Assembly: GCF_002770595.1 (NCBI RefSeq)
Contig: NZ_CP022986.1
Span: forward strand, 2,356,001-2,420,000
Direction: 5' to 3'
From: Chryseobacterium camelliae
Lineage (GTDB): Bacteria; Bacteroidota; Bacteroidia; Flavobacteriales; Weeksellaceae
DNA: 64,000 nucleotides
This document shows positions 27,387 through 36,800 of this stretch, piece after piece. Below the pieces are notes generated by a model that was given only the letters and a program-made list of their open reading frames with translations, was not told the origin of the DNA and did no database searches. The position numbers were made by a program, and so were the translations under genes. Each line of letters starts with the position of its first letter. Position 1 is the first letter of the stretch.

Positions 27387-28070
27387 TTATTTATTTGGAG
27401 AAGGCGGCGGAGTATACACTTTTCCCTTACAGTTTTCATCCGGTAAAATGTCTTTTTTAAACATTTTCAAAATCAGATTTTCTTTTTCCATCGACCAATC
27501 TATATAATTCCATTCATCAGTAGAGAAATTATATCTATTCAAACCATTATCCGGAAACGCCATATATTTTTCAAATTTTCCATTCTTCTGAAATAAGAAA
27601 ATTATTTTAGGATATTCAAACTGAATACAGTCACAACCAATATCTTCATTAAAGCTAGTTACTGCTCCAAAAGAATTCAAATAATAATGATTAAATAAAA
27701 TATCAGAAAGTCTATCTCTTTCGGCTTTTGAAAGTAGCCGTTTTACATTGTGATATTTTTCATCTATGTAGTTTCTAGGTTCATTGACATTTTTTACATA
27801 AACAGGATTTACAGCATAAATTGAATCATACTTATTGAATGGATAAAGTTTCATCCTATCGCTAAATGGGATATTAAATATTCTTTTCAATTTTGGATTA
27901 ACCCCAGCTCTAGGCAATGGAGGTGGATCATTTTGCTTTATCCAATTCTGTTCTGTTTGAAACTTATTACAATCTTTGATACAATAAGAACTTCTTAAAT
28001 CCTGTAAAGTTTTCTCTTGTGAAAAATATGCATATGGAATGAGCAAAAGAATTAAAACTATATTTTTCAT
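27387..28070 (-). CDS. Secreted protein of unknown function in the island
   Basis: 227 aa with a Sec signal peptide (about residues 1-17, ending YFSQ). The mature part has a Pro-rich patch (NDPPPLPRAG) near residue 48, a Cys pair (GCDC) near 147 and a Pro-rich tail (YTPPPSPNK). No known domain recognised. It is A+T-rich like its neighbours and followed by its own terminator. Position between two DUF2931 copies makes an immunity or accessory role possible, but nothing in the sequence shows it. Confidence 0.62.
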   Translation of the reverse strand: MKNIVLILLLIPYAYFSQEKTLQDLRSSYCIKDCNKFQTEQNWIKQNDPPPLPRAGVNPKLKRIFNIPFSDRMKLYPFNKYDSIYAVNPVYVKNVNEPRNYIDEKYHNVKRLLSKAERDRLSDILFNHYYLNSFGAVTSFNEDIGCDCIQFEYPKIIFLFQKNGKFEKYMAFPDNGLNRYNFSTDEWNYIDWSMEKENLILKMFKKDILPDENCKGKVYTPPPSPNK

Positions 28071-28131
28071 GATGTACTTCTCATAAATATATAACTTTTT
28101 AAAAAATGAGCTTTTAATTTCAATTCATTTA

Positions 28132-28470
28132 TTATTTAATTATTTCTCCATCTTCATAAATAACAGTTTGGCCATCTTCATTCCATATTCCATCTTTTTC
28201 ATGATTTTTATTAAAATTGCCATACCCGATACCATAATTTAATTTAGGTTTCACAGGAATTGCTTTAAAATAAAAAATCTCCTTGTTGTATTTAAATCGT
28301 TTTTGAATATATCTACCCACCGGCATATTGTTTTTATATCTGCAATAAAAGATTGTATCTTTTTCATCTATTATTATAAATGGGCCATTAAATCCCCCCC
28401 CTTTTTAATGTATACTCAACTCCTATATTTGGATACAAATATTTACCCATTTTTTTATCAATAATATTTT
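28132..28470 (-). pseudogene. Gene fragment broken at a run of eight G's
   Basis: The open part (28132-28326 and upstream to about 28395) ends with GIWNEDGQTVIYEDGEIIK, a MORN-like/beta-hairpin tail. Upstream, a second frame reads MGKYLYPNIGVEYTLKRGG and then meets a homopolymer of eight G's (plus-strand C's at 28394-28401). With seven G's the two frames join into one product of about 110 codons. So it is a frameshifted gene, a phase-variable tract, or a sequencing error. No signal peptide or family was recognised. It sits immediately downstream of DUF2931 copy 2. Confidence 0.5.
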
Positions 28471-28518
28471 TCTTAATTTCCTTCTCGATTTTTAATGCTA
28501 AATTCCCTTATTTACTAA

Positions 28519-29562
28519 TTAAGGAATAAAACATTCTATTTCTTCAGCATAAGCATAGTCGCCAAAATCCTGCTTATCTTTAGATGAGATTTTTCCTTTG
28601 AATCTTAAAAGCTTGATGACTTTATCTTTTGTTTGTAAATAAACAACAGCATGCTGTTTATCATTTTCCAACTCGATAATGAAATTACTATAGGCAAGTT
28701 TGTCATTCGCCTGATAAGTTTTATCAAATAATCTTTTTAATGTTTTAGGCATTACTATGTTAATATCATAATATGTTCCAGTGGATTTATCCTGCCATGA
28801 AACTGATAAATGTACCGGAATCTTACCTTTGGAACCATTATTACTAACGTCATTAATATCTTCTGATAGTTTTTCGGTGTAAAATGAAGAATACCACCCA
28901 TCTGCTGAAACAACGTAACTCCTGTCTAATTTTGCATCCTTATTTTGTGTCACAAATTTTATATCATAATAATATTCCTTTTCATTATTAGCCCAAGCTT
29001 CATAGGGAATACCATGATGTTGCCAGTAGGTATAATATTTACCCCAATTTTCAACATTTTTAGTTTTATACTGTTCATCGGCCATATTATCATACTGTCC
29101 TTTTAATTTTGCTTTTCCCACTTCAATCTGTTTATCAACTGTAGTAAACCATATTCTTACCCATCCTCCCGGAGCCATCCCAACCACTAAGTGAGCAAAA
29201 TTGACATCATTGATCTTATATTTTCTGAACAAATCGAGAATTTCTTTTTGCGGAAGATTTACTTTACCTTCATAAGTATAGTTCTCTGCAGCACTGCTAT
29301 AATGTATAAAAACATCTTTTGGGATTTCTTTATATTTATCTCCTGAAACTACACCCCCATATTCATTTCCCCAGCCACTATCAAAATTAGTAATGCTCCC
29401 CTGCCCAGCATTACCAAAATTTACTTTTACATCTCCTATAAGGTAAAATCTGGGAGCCGAGATACCCGGCTCCCATTAATATTTTGTTTTCTGACATGAA
29501 GATAATACACTAAGGATGAGTATCAAATACAGCCAATTTAGGGCTATACGATTGCCTTTCAT
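28519..29562 (-). pseudogene. DUF2931-like lipoprotein, copy 2, early nonsense codon
   Basis: Closely related to the intact copy 3. The start ATG (29560-29562) and lipoprotein signal (lipobox LSSC, then QKTKY) are preserved. The next codon is TAA (29476-29478), where copy 3 has CAA (Gln). After the stop the frame is open to 28519 through EPGISAPRFYLIGD, FRKYKINDVNFAHLVVGMAPGGW, YYTYWQHHGIPYEAW and YAYAEEIECFIP. A 237-codon internal stretch begins at a Met at 29232. The 3' half is nearly identical to copy 3 at an offset of 1592 bp. A single substitution accounts for the loss, so decay is recent. Confidence 0.78.
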
Positions 29563-29569
29563 AAGGTGG

Positions 29570-29640
29570 ATCCTTAAATTCTTTTTCATCTTTAAAGTGA
29601 GGTACGTTTGCATAGGCGAAATTATAATCCTATAAAAATT
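29570..29640 (-). pseudogene. 3' remnant of unknown gene overlapping DUF2931 copy 2
   Basis: On the minus strand a short open frame (FAYANVPHFKDEKEF, PPYERQSYSPKLAVFDTHP) runs from about 29640 across the lipoprotein start and ends with TAG near 29510. It matches the tail of the fragment at 27016-27264 and a shorter piece before copy 3. So the DUF2931 gene was originally linked to, and overlapped by, the end of another gene. Confidence 0.5.
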
Positions 29641-30032
29641 CTAACACTAGCATAAATAATAGGAGGACTGGGGATATACATTTCAGGATTCTTTAAAGCC
29701 ATAGAACCTGTACAGTAAAAAGTACCTGCAACTAAGAATACAGAAATAAAAGCCAATATCACTTTATTCCTTGTCCACAATTTAATGAGTAAACCTAAAA
29801 TCAACATTGCCGGGATTGAATATACTAAACCCATGCAAGTGATAAAAAGGACAGCCTGCCAAAATTCTTCTTTAAATAAAATTGTCCCATTATTTACAAT
29901 ACCATTGATACCATAATCATTGACCATAAGAAAAAGAAATGCTGATATGCTATTTGTGAGAATCCATATTTTCAATAAGAAAAAAAAGATGGCATTACCT
30001 GAAATAAGATTTAATTTTAAATTTTTATCCAT
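29622..30032 (-). CDS. Membrane protein, duplicated copy B, altered C-terminus
   Basis: 136 aa with the normal ATG (30030-30032) and three or four hydrophobic segments identical to copy A. After PSPPIIYAS the sequence leaves the duplication and ends with VRIFIGL, replacing the last membrane segment (GIISILILIV) of copy A. The junction lies around 29640-29650, where the 3' remnant preceding DUF2931 copy 2 begins. It lies 78 bp after the intact DUF2931 gene, probably in one transcript. Function unknown; a small polytopic protein next to a lipoprotein could be an immunity pair. Confidence 0.6.
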   Translation of the reverse strand: MDKNLKLNLISGNAIFFFLLKIWILTNSISAFLFLMVNDYGINGIVNNGTILFKEEFWQAVLFITCMGLVYSIPAMLILGLLIKLWTRNKVILAFISVFLVAGTFYCTGSMALKNPEMYIPSPPIIYASVRIFIGL

Positions 30033-30364
30033 TGCTTCTGACAGGAGAATATAATATGCTAAAATAAATCAAATCTATAATATCCGGACTGTAAGACCGT
30101 TATTTATTAATTAAGGAATAAAATATTCTATTTCTTCAGCATAAGCATAGTCACCAAAATCCTGATTCTCTTTAGATGAGATTTCTCCTTTGAATCTTAA
30201 AAGCTTGATGATTTTATCTTTTGTCTTTAAATAAACAACAACATGCTGTTTATCATTTTCCAACTCGATAATGAAATTACTATACGCTAGTTTCTCATTC
30301 GCCTGATAAGTCTCATCAAATAATCTTTTTAATGTTTTAGGCATTACTATATTAGTATCATAAT
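29649..30364 (-). repeat. Long direct repeat, unit B (~0.7 kb)
   Basis: Partner of 25493-26208 in direct orientation and nearly identical base for base. It contains most of the membrane-protein gene and the end of DUF2931 copy 3. Recombination between the two units would delete the 4.2 kb between them. Confidence 0.85.
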
Positions 30365-31154
30365 ATGTTCCAGTGGATTTATCCTGCCATGAAACCGATA
30401 AATGTACCGGAATTTTACCTTTGGAGCCATTATTACTAACATCATTAATATCTTCTGATAGTTTTTCGGTGTAAAATGAAGAATACCACCCATCTGCTGA
30501 AACAACGTAACTCCTGTCTAATTTTGCATTTTTATTTTGTGTCACAAATTTTATATCATAATAATATTCCTTTTCGTTGTTAGCCCATGCTTCATAAGGA
30601 ATACCATGATGTTGCCAGTAGGTATAATAACTTCCCCATGTTTCAAAATCTTTTGTTTTTAATCCAAGTCCAACTTTATCATTTTTGTATCCTTTTAACT
30701 GGGCTTTTGCTACTTCAATCTGTTTACCAATTGTCTTAAACCAAACCCGTATCCAACCTCCTGGTGCCATACCCACAACCAAATGAGCGAAATTATCATC
30801 ATTAATATTATATTTTCTAAACAAGTCTAGTATTTTCTTTTGATCAAGAAAAACCTTTCCTTTAAAATCTTTTGAATCAACGACACTATAATAATCTATG
30901 TATACATCTTTTGGAATTTCTTTGCATTTACTTCCTGAAACTACACCTCCATATTCTTTACCCCAGCCACTATCAAATGCGATATTACTACCATTTCCAG
31001 CATTACCAAAACTTATTTTTCCTCCAATAGGATAATACTTGGGAGCCGAAATACCAGGCTCCCATTGATATTTTGTTTTCTGACATGAAGACATTAATAC
31101 GCTAAGGACGAGTATCAAAGACAGCCAATTTAGGACTATACGATTGCCTTTCAT
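30111..31154 (-). CDS. DUF2931-like lipoprotein, copy 3, intact
   Basis: 347 aa, the only unbroken member of the array. Signal peptide with lipobox LMSSC near residue 24, then YQWEPGISAPKYYPIGG, LVVGMAPGGWIRVWF, YYTYWQHHGIPYEAW, ADGWYSSFYTEKLSEDIND, HLSVSWQDKSTGTYY and the C-terminal YAYAEEIEYFIP. I identify the family as DUF2931 from memory; its role is unknown. The start MKGNR at 31154 is preferred over a Met seven codons earlier, which is not conserved in copy 2. A remnant of another gene (QPYERQSYSPKLAVFDTRP) overlaps its 5' end in another frame. Repetition, envelope location and the nearby protease suggest immunity, as inference only. Confidence 0.72.
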   Translation of the reverse strand: MKGNRIVLNWLSLILVLSVLMSSCQKTKYQWEPGISAPKYYPIGGKISFGNAGNGSNIAFDSGWGKEYGGVVSGSKCKEIPKDVYIDYYSVVDSKDFKGKVFLDQKKILDLFRKYNINDDNFAHLVVGMAPGGWIRVWFKTIGKQIEVAKAQLKGYKNDKVGLGLKTKDFETWGSYYTYWQHHGIPYEAWANNEKEYYYDIKFVTQNKNAKLDRSYVVSADGWYSSFYTEKLSEDINDVSNNGSKGKIPVHLSVSWQDKSTGTYYDTNIVMPKTLKRLFDETYQANEKLAYSNFIIELENDKQHVVVYLKTKDKIIKLLRFKGEISSKENQDFGDYAYAEEIEYFIP

Positions 31155-31298
31155 AAGGTTGATCTTTAAATTCATTTTTATCTTTAAATGTCTGCTTTTA
31201 ACTGTTCAGAGGAAATAATAATAAATATATTGATATCTTCTATCATGATTATATGTTCATTTTTAAAAATGATAGATACATGAATGAAGAAAATACAT

Positions 31299-31325
31299 GA
31301 GCCTGCGTCAATGATCGGCAGGCTC
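31299..31325 (-). terminator. Inverted repeat, probable terminator
   Basis: An 8-bp perfect G+C-rich stem (31299-31306 with 31318-31325) with an 11-nt loop lies between the 210-aa gene and the DUF2931 gene. The T tract is weak, so it may attenuate rather than stop transcription. Confidence 0.55.
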
Positions 31326-31394
31326 TAGATCTTATTTCTTCATCTAAAGATGTACTCCGCTTCCTTATCAAGAAATTTAAAATAAGTTAAAACA

Positions 31395-31437
31395 AAAAGA
31401 AGGATCAAATTTAAAGTAATTTCCTCCTTCAAAAAAT
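31395..31437 (-). terminator. Terminator after the 210-aa secreted protein
   Basis: A stem around GAAGGA/TCCTTC (31399-31404 with 31425-31430), A/T-rich loop and T-rich tail on the minus strand, 30 bp after the stop at 31467. Confidence 0.55.
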
Positions 31438-31466
31438 AAAATTGATATAAGTTAATATAAAATACA

Positions 31467-32099
31467 TTAATAATTTATTCTTGCACAATTCAATTTATTC
31501 CAGTTCGATTGATTTAATTTATAAACACATGTTTCTAAATTATATTTTGAAGAACTCTTTAGTATTGAATAATTACTGAAAAAAACTGGTATGGAAAGAC
31601 TAAGGGACGAAAATACTTTATTTCGATCAAAATTTTTCAAAAATTTATAATATTCTTTTTTCTTCTTGGTATCACTAATATTTTTACCATCATAAAAGAT
31701 AATAAAATGACTAGCTCCTACACTATTTATGATTTCTCTTTTCTTACCCTCCTCTAATGTATTGGAAATAAAAACAATACATTCTAATGGAATATTCTTC
31801 TCAGATACAATAGGCTTTCCATTTTCGCATATTATTGCCTTTTTTAATGATAATTTTTCCCAGTTAAAAAAGGATGTTGATTGTTGATTAAACATTTTTC
31901 TGTATACTCCTATTTCTCCTTTTGAAAGTATGCTTTCCCAGCCTTCATCCAGATCGTCAACTGATAGTGATTTTGGTTTTTTTTCTAAAAAATAATAATC
32001 ATCTCCATAAAAATTATTTATGAAATTTTCAATCTTATTCTTATCTTGGGAGAAACTTAAAATTGGTATAATATATAATAATAATGTAAAATATTTCAT
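31467..32099 (-). CDS. Secreted protein behind the metzincin protease gene
   Basis: 210 aa with a Sec signal peptide (about residues 1-18, ending SFSQ). No domain recognised; the mature part is mixed alpha/beta with two late Cys (LETCVYKL, KLNCARINY) that could form a disulphide. The gap to the protease gene upstream is only 24 bp, so they are probably translated from one mRNA. A periplasmic protein encoded directly behind a leaderless protease is the arrangement expected of an immunity protein; this is inference. Confidence 0.62.
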   Translation of the reverse strand: MKYFTLLLYIIPILSFSQDKNKIENFINNFYGDDYYFLEKKPKSLSVDDLDEGWESILSKGEIGVYRKMFNQQSTSFFNWEKLSLKKAIICENGKPIVSEKNIPLECIVFISNTLEEGKKREIINSVGASHFIIFYDGKNISDTKKKKEYYKFLKNFDRNKVFSSLSLSIPVFFSNYSILKSSSKYNLETCVYKLNQSNWNKLNCARINY

Positions 32100-32123
32100 G
32101 ATTTTTTAAGCAAAAAAACTAAA

Positions 32124-33806
32124 TTATAATTTAGCAAACAAATTTTCACAATCATTTTTCAATTCTTTTACGTTAAGTGAACCTACTAAATCATCATACC
32201 TTTTGTTTGCATTTGAAATTCTTGTTCCATAATAAGCTTTCATAGCATCCCATTGTTTTCTTATAAAAACATATGGTTTTGGAATGAAGACTTTTGTATC
32301 TTCGATAATTGAAGTATAGTAATCCATTACATTTTCAAGCGTAATGCCTTCATTTTGAATTTTTGCATTATTATTACCTTCAAATATATGATTAACGCCT
32401 AAACCATGGGCTAACTCATGAGCATAAGTACTATATGAATCCACACCATAAATAAGGCTGAATTTAGAAACCAGTATTTTTAATCTGTGACTATTTATCA
32501 GATTAGCTTCAAAAGCTTCGGTCCATCTCCAACTTCCGTTATTGTCCTGGTAAATTTTAAAAGTAATATCCTCTAATAGATAAAATGGTATATACGTTTC
32601 AAAATAAATTCTTTTTAATTCAACAATTAAATCGTCCTTCGTAAAATTGTTACCCAGTTTACTTTTAAATTTATCATATATAGTAACTACATCATTAGAA
32701 TTTTTTAATTTATTTTCTATTTCTATCTGGTGAAGTTTTTTTATTTGATTATCAAGTTTTGCCTCCGAATTATCATCTTTGGTAGCCCATATTTTATCTC
32801 TTTTAAAAACTGTAGCTAAGTCTCCTTTATTTTTTAAATCAACCTCTTCAATAAAATTAGATAAGTTAAACTTCACTTCTTGCTGATTAGTGGTAGTATT
32901 GAGTTCTGTATATATTTCCTCCATCTTTAAAACTTCCACATTTGTATTAGGAATTGAGACGCTAACACTACTCTGTCCCATTGTTTTATTATTTAAAAAA
33001 TTAGATAAAGCATTTATATCAAAAGTATGATTTTCGGGATATTTTTGGGTACCATTTGAAAAAATCTTAACTTTTATAAATTTAAGCGGAACAGTTATTT
33101 TTTGGTTAGGAGAAAAATTACATTGTCCCACTAAAATTTCTTTTCCTTCAGTATCTGTATAATAACATATCAATCCAATATGATCATCATATTCTTTCAT
33201 TGCCTTAATAGTAATCTCTCCATTAAATATTTCATTATTTGACAAGACAATATCTTTTCCCATTATAATTTTCAGATTTTCTTCTGTATAATCTTCAAAT
33301 TTTAATGAACTATTCCTAACAGGCAGTTTTTGCTCATTTAGTCGAACGAATTTAAAAGTTATTTTATCTATTGTATAGCTGTCTCTCAATCTTTCAAGAA
33401 AACCTTTAATTTGTAATTTAACTTCTTTATCTTTTAAAATACAAGCTGATGAAATATAATAATTTTCATCTCCTACGTCTTTCATTTTAAACTCATTCCT
33501 ATCTAAGAATTTTGTTTTAATTTTTGTTTTAATTTCGCTATTAATAAAATACGATTCTTTAATTTCTCTTGCAGGATACATTTTAGGAACATATGTGTCA
33601 AAACCAAAACTTCCGTCATACTGCTCATCATACTTTATTTTTTTATTTTCTATTTTAGGAAGATCACCAGTTGACTGGTTTCTAGATCTAAAAAACAAAA
33701 CAAATATATTTGGATATGTATTTACTGTTTTCCTTGTCCCATACACATCAATATCCGAAACTCCAATATCTGCAAGATTTCTTATTCCTATATTTCCTGT
33801 TTTCAT
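32124..33806 (-). CDS. Metzincin-type zinc protease without Sec signal, candidate toxin
   Basis: 560 aa. Near residue 463 it has HELAHGLGVNH, the metzincin HExxHxxGxxH zinc site, followed about 30 residues later by NVMDYY, a fitting Met-turn. The N-terminal 300 residues have no catalytic motif; they contain beta-rich Ig-like stretches (IGLICYYTDTEGKEILVGQ) of a kind I recall in Bacteroidetes T6SS-linked proteins. There is no Sec signal peptide, T9SS tail or lipobox, so export would need another route. The gene behind it encodes a secreted small protein. Together with the DUF2931 array this suggests an effector-immunity unit. The protease call is firm; the toxin role is inferred. Confidence 0.75.
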   Translation of the reverse strand: MKTGNIGIRNLADIGVSDIDVYGTRKTVNTYPNIFVLFFRSRNQSTGDLPKIENKKIKYDEQYDGSFGFDTYVPKMYPAREIKESYFINSEIKTKIKTKFLDRNEFKMKDVGDENYYISSACILKDKEVKLQIKGFLERLRDSYTIDKITFKFVRLNEQKLPVRNSSLKFEDYTEENLKIIMGKDIVLSNNEIFNGEITIKAMKEYDDHIGLICYYTDTEGKEILVGQCNFSPNQKITVPLKFIKVKIFSNGTQKYPENHTFDINALSNFLNNKTMGQSSVSVSIPNTNVEVLKMEEIYTELNTTTNQQEVKFNLSNFIEEVDLKNKGDLATVFKRDKIWATKDDNSEAKLDNQIKKLHQIEIENKLKNSNDVVTIYDKFKSKLGNNFTKDDLIVELKRIYFETYIPFYLLEDITFKIYQDNNGSWRWTEAFEANLINSHRLKILVSKFSLIYGVDSYSTYAHELAHGLGVNHIFEGNNNAKIQNEGITLENVMDYYTSIIEDTKVFIPKPYVFIRKQWDAMKAYYGTRISNANKRYDDLVGSLNVKELKNDCENLFAKL

Positions 33807-33835
33807 ATTTGTAAATTGTAATTAATGATTAAAAA

Positions 33836-33862
33836 GAAAGTGGTAGCTAAGCCACCACTTTC
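33836..33862 (-). terminator. Terminator between the 1277-aa gene and the protease gene
   Basis: A 9-bp perfect stem (33836-33844 with 33854-33862) with a 9-nt loop and a T-rich tail on the minus strand. It lies between the stop of the 1277-aa gene and the start of the protease, so the two are probably transcribed separately. Confidence 0.8.
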
Positions 33863-33875
33863 GAAAACCTACATA

Positions 33876-36800
33876 TTAAATAGGTTTTATAATGGTGCTT
33901 GGTAATGTCGTAGCGGCAGTACTATGCGACAACTGCGCACTCTTATCCAAAGTGAAACTTGTTTCGAATTCCAGTTCTTTTGGATTCTCACAGTTCTTCG
34001 GATCGTCTTCAGGGAAGATCGGAAGCGGTTGCTTCACCGGTAATCCTGTAGAAGATTCCTGAAGGATGGTCAATGTAGTCGGCATTCTGGTGATCCAGTA
34101 TTTACCCTGAGGTTCTCCGGTAGGTTTTCTCATCTCGTCCACGATACTCATGTACATCGGGTCTCCGATCACCGGAACTTCTCCTCCGTTCCAGATCAGT
34201 CCGGTTTCCATGAACAACTGTACAGCAGCTTCAAAACCTGGCTTCACGGTTACGATAATCCTGGCCATACCTGCCTGCAAGAAACTTCTGAACAATGGGT
34301 CCATACTTTCCGTCAGGTAGAATTCCTGCCAGCTCTTACGGTTGGCCCAGTAGTAAGGATAGAACGTATAGTCCATGATCTCCCATTCAAAAGCCTGTTC
34401 CATGAATTTCGCCAGTGCCGTATATTTGTCCAGCTCTTCACCCAGGTACACCTGGAAATTGTCCATTCTGGTCGTATCGGCTGTTGCATTAGTGGTTTCC
34501 CTGCCTAATGTGTTTGAATCCAGGTAATTTTGTAACAGGTACGCAATACAGTTATGCTTCAGCGTATCGTGTTCCATGTAGCGGTAGAAATTCCCCTGTC
34601 TTTCCTTTGCTGCTGCTTCTTTTTCTTTTTGTTCAGCATCCAGCTTTGCCTGCTCTTCCTGGAATTTAGCATAAGCATCTTCGTAGGCTTTGATAATGGC
34701 ATTAAAGCTCTCTGTCTTCCATTTATTGATGTAGTCTTCACTCAGCTCACAGTTAACCGTTGCTTTTACATTATAATGCCTTACGTTGTGCCCTTTAACC
34801 TGGAAAGAAACTGTTCCTGTAATATTCAGTCCGGATGAATACCTGTCAAAAATAACATCTCCACGGGTATTATCCCCAACAAAACCTCCTTTCAGATCAG
34901 AACAGGTTACTTCGGAATACCGTGATCCTGATAGTCCTCCACCTCTGTTTCGGCTTGAATCACAACGGAAGCTCGCATTTTTTGCGGCATAATTATCCGG
35001 GATCACGAAACTTGTATAATCTACTCCGAAATCATCATTGGTTTGAGGAACGCTCGCCGCATTATGAATGATTTGTTTGGTTGCAGGTAAGAATGCTTCC
35101 AGTTGTACTCCATAGATGCCCGCCCAGTGCTGGATTTGCGGGACTGTAGCAGATTTAGGGTCAGCCATTGTCCAAGGTTCCGGTGCCCTCCGCGGATCTA
35201 CCGGTGCCGTAAGCACCTGGGCTTTCGCTACGGTAAGTGCCAGACGGTGTAATCTGGAAGGTTCAGGAACCATAAATTCAAACATGGTCCGCATACCGTA
35301 ATTATAGATCTGGTTTTTATACTTAATGTCGATCCATCGGTACACTCCGGTAATGTGTTTTGGGGCTGCATTTAAAGAATCCGTAGTAGCAGTTATCTTC
35401 CCTCTGTTATCATATTCATGTACATTGGTCTCGGTGTATTCTTTGATGATTTTCTGCACTCTTTCCTCTGAAATTTTAGTCAGGACCCTTTCCATAGCCC
35501 TTTCCGTAATTTCCTGAGATTTCATCATCGCCTGTCTGGTACTGTCATGCTGTGCGGTATTATTGGCATAATCAGCTCCAATCTCAAACTTTACGGCCTT
35601 ATCATTACCATAGCTGAATCTTGTATATGCTGTAATACTTTGCTGTTTATCAATTTCTTTGGCAACTTCCGTCTGCATGTCCGTTCTGGAAGTTTTGGTG
35701 GTATCGGAAACTTTCTCGGTTTCCTGAGATTTCGATGTAGTATCCGTAATTTCGGAGTACTCTCTTGATACGGAAGATTTATGCCTCAATTCGCTGGCCA
35801 TAACGTTTTCCACATTGGAAACTTCCCCGGGAACATACGCATGGACACTCTGCACCACTTTGAGGTAATCTGCCACTCCAAGTCTCTTGATCCCGAAGTT
35901 TTTACGCTTTTGAATGGTAACCGGTTCAGCATTCGCCGCAGGTTTTAATGTCAGCATTCCGGTACGCAGGATATCTTCTTTAGGATACATCTGGCCAAGA
36001 TCTGCATACGCTTCTCTTCCGTTTTCAAAGATAATTTCTATCCTGAAAGCCAGGCTGCTCCTGAATTTGTTGATTACGCTTGCGGGTATGGTAATCTTGT
36101 TATCAACGACCGGGATATCATTATAATATTCGACAAATGATCCCGCCGTATCCGTCGTAGCGATAATTTTAACGCTGGTCACATTCCATGAAACATCTTC
36201 CACTTCAAAAGAGAAATCCACAAATCCTCTGCTTCCGAAAAGACTGGCATTGTTATGTGCCCAAAAACTGTAGGCCATCGGTGTTCTTGCTCTTGCATTA
36301 TTGACAGGGACAGAAGCGCCACCTACGTTAACATACTGCTGCTCCGGTAAGACAGAGTTATCCAGTGCTGTTTGTATTGAATCGGAAATATGTGTATTCA
36401 CCGCATTCATGGCATCTGCGTAGGTCGCTACATCACTATCCAGGACCAGGCTTTGGGCGCCGATTCTCATTGTATCGTCAGAAACGATCTGGGCTTTTGA
36501 TATTTCTGCCGATTCAAAAACCAATTCCCCGTCAGATTCGGCGAAAAGTTCCAGGAAAAGGTCATATGATTCCGGTGTAAGCTGCCTTTGTAAATCCGAC
36601 AGATTAATTTCTTTCTTATCAGTAAATTGAAACGGCTCTACGACATACCTTAAAAGGCCTTCATACAACTTATCTTTTTCTTCTTCAGTCATTTCAGGCC
36701 TGATCTGATCTTCTACTTCCTGCAGCCTCCTTTTGTATTCTTCCAAACGGCCTCCGTTTTCTGCCATATAAGCGGCATATGCCTCCTGATAAGCCTGATG

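Noticed and set aside
29440..29475. Inverted repeat GGAGCCGAGA...CCCGGCTCC as a terminator
   Set aside because: It lies within the coding part of DUF2931 copy 2 and is partly conserved as codons in copy 3, with no T tract.
25436..33806. Insertion sequence or prophage as the cause of the repeats
   Set aside because: No transposase, integrase, terminal inverted repeats or target duplications were seen; the repeats fit homologous duplication.
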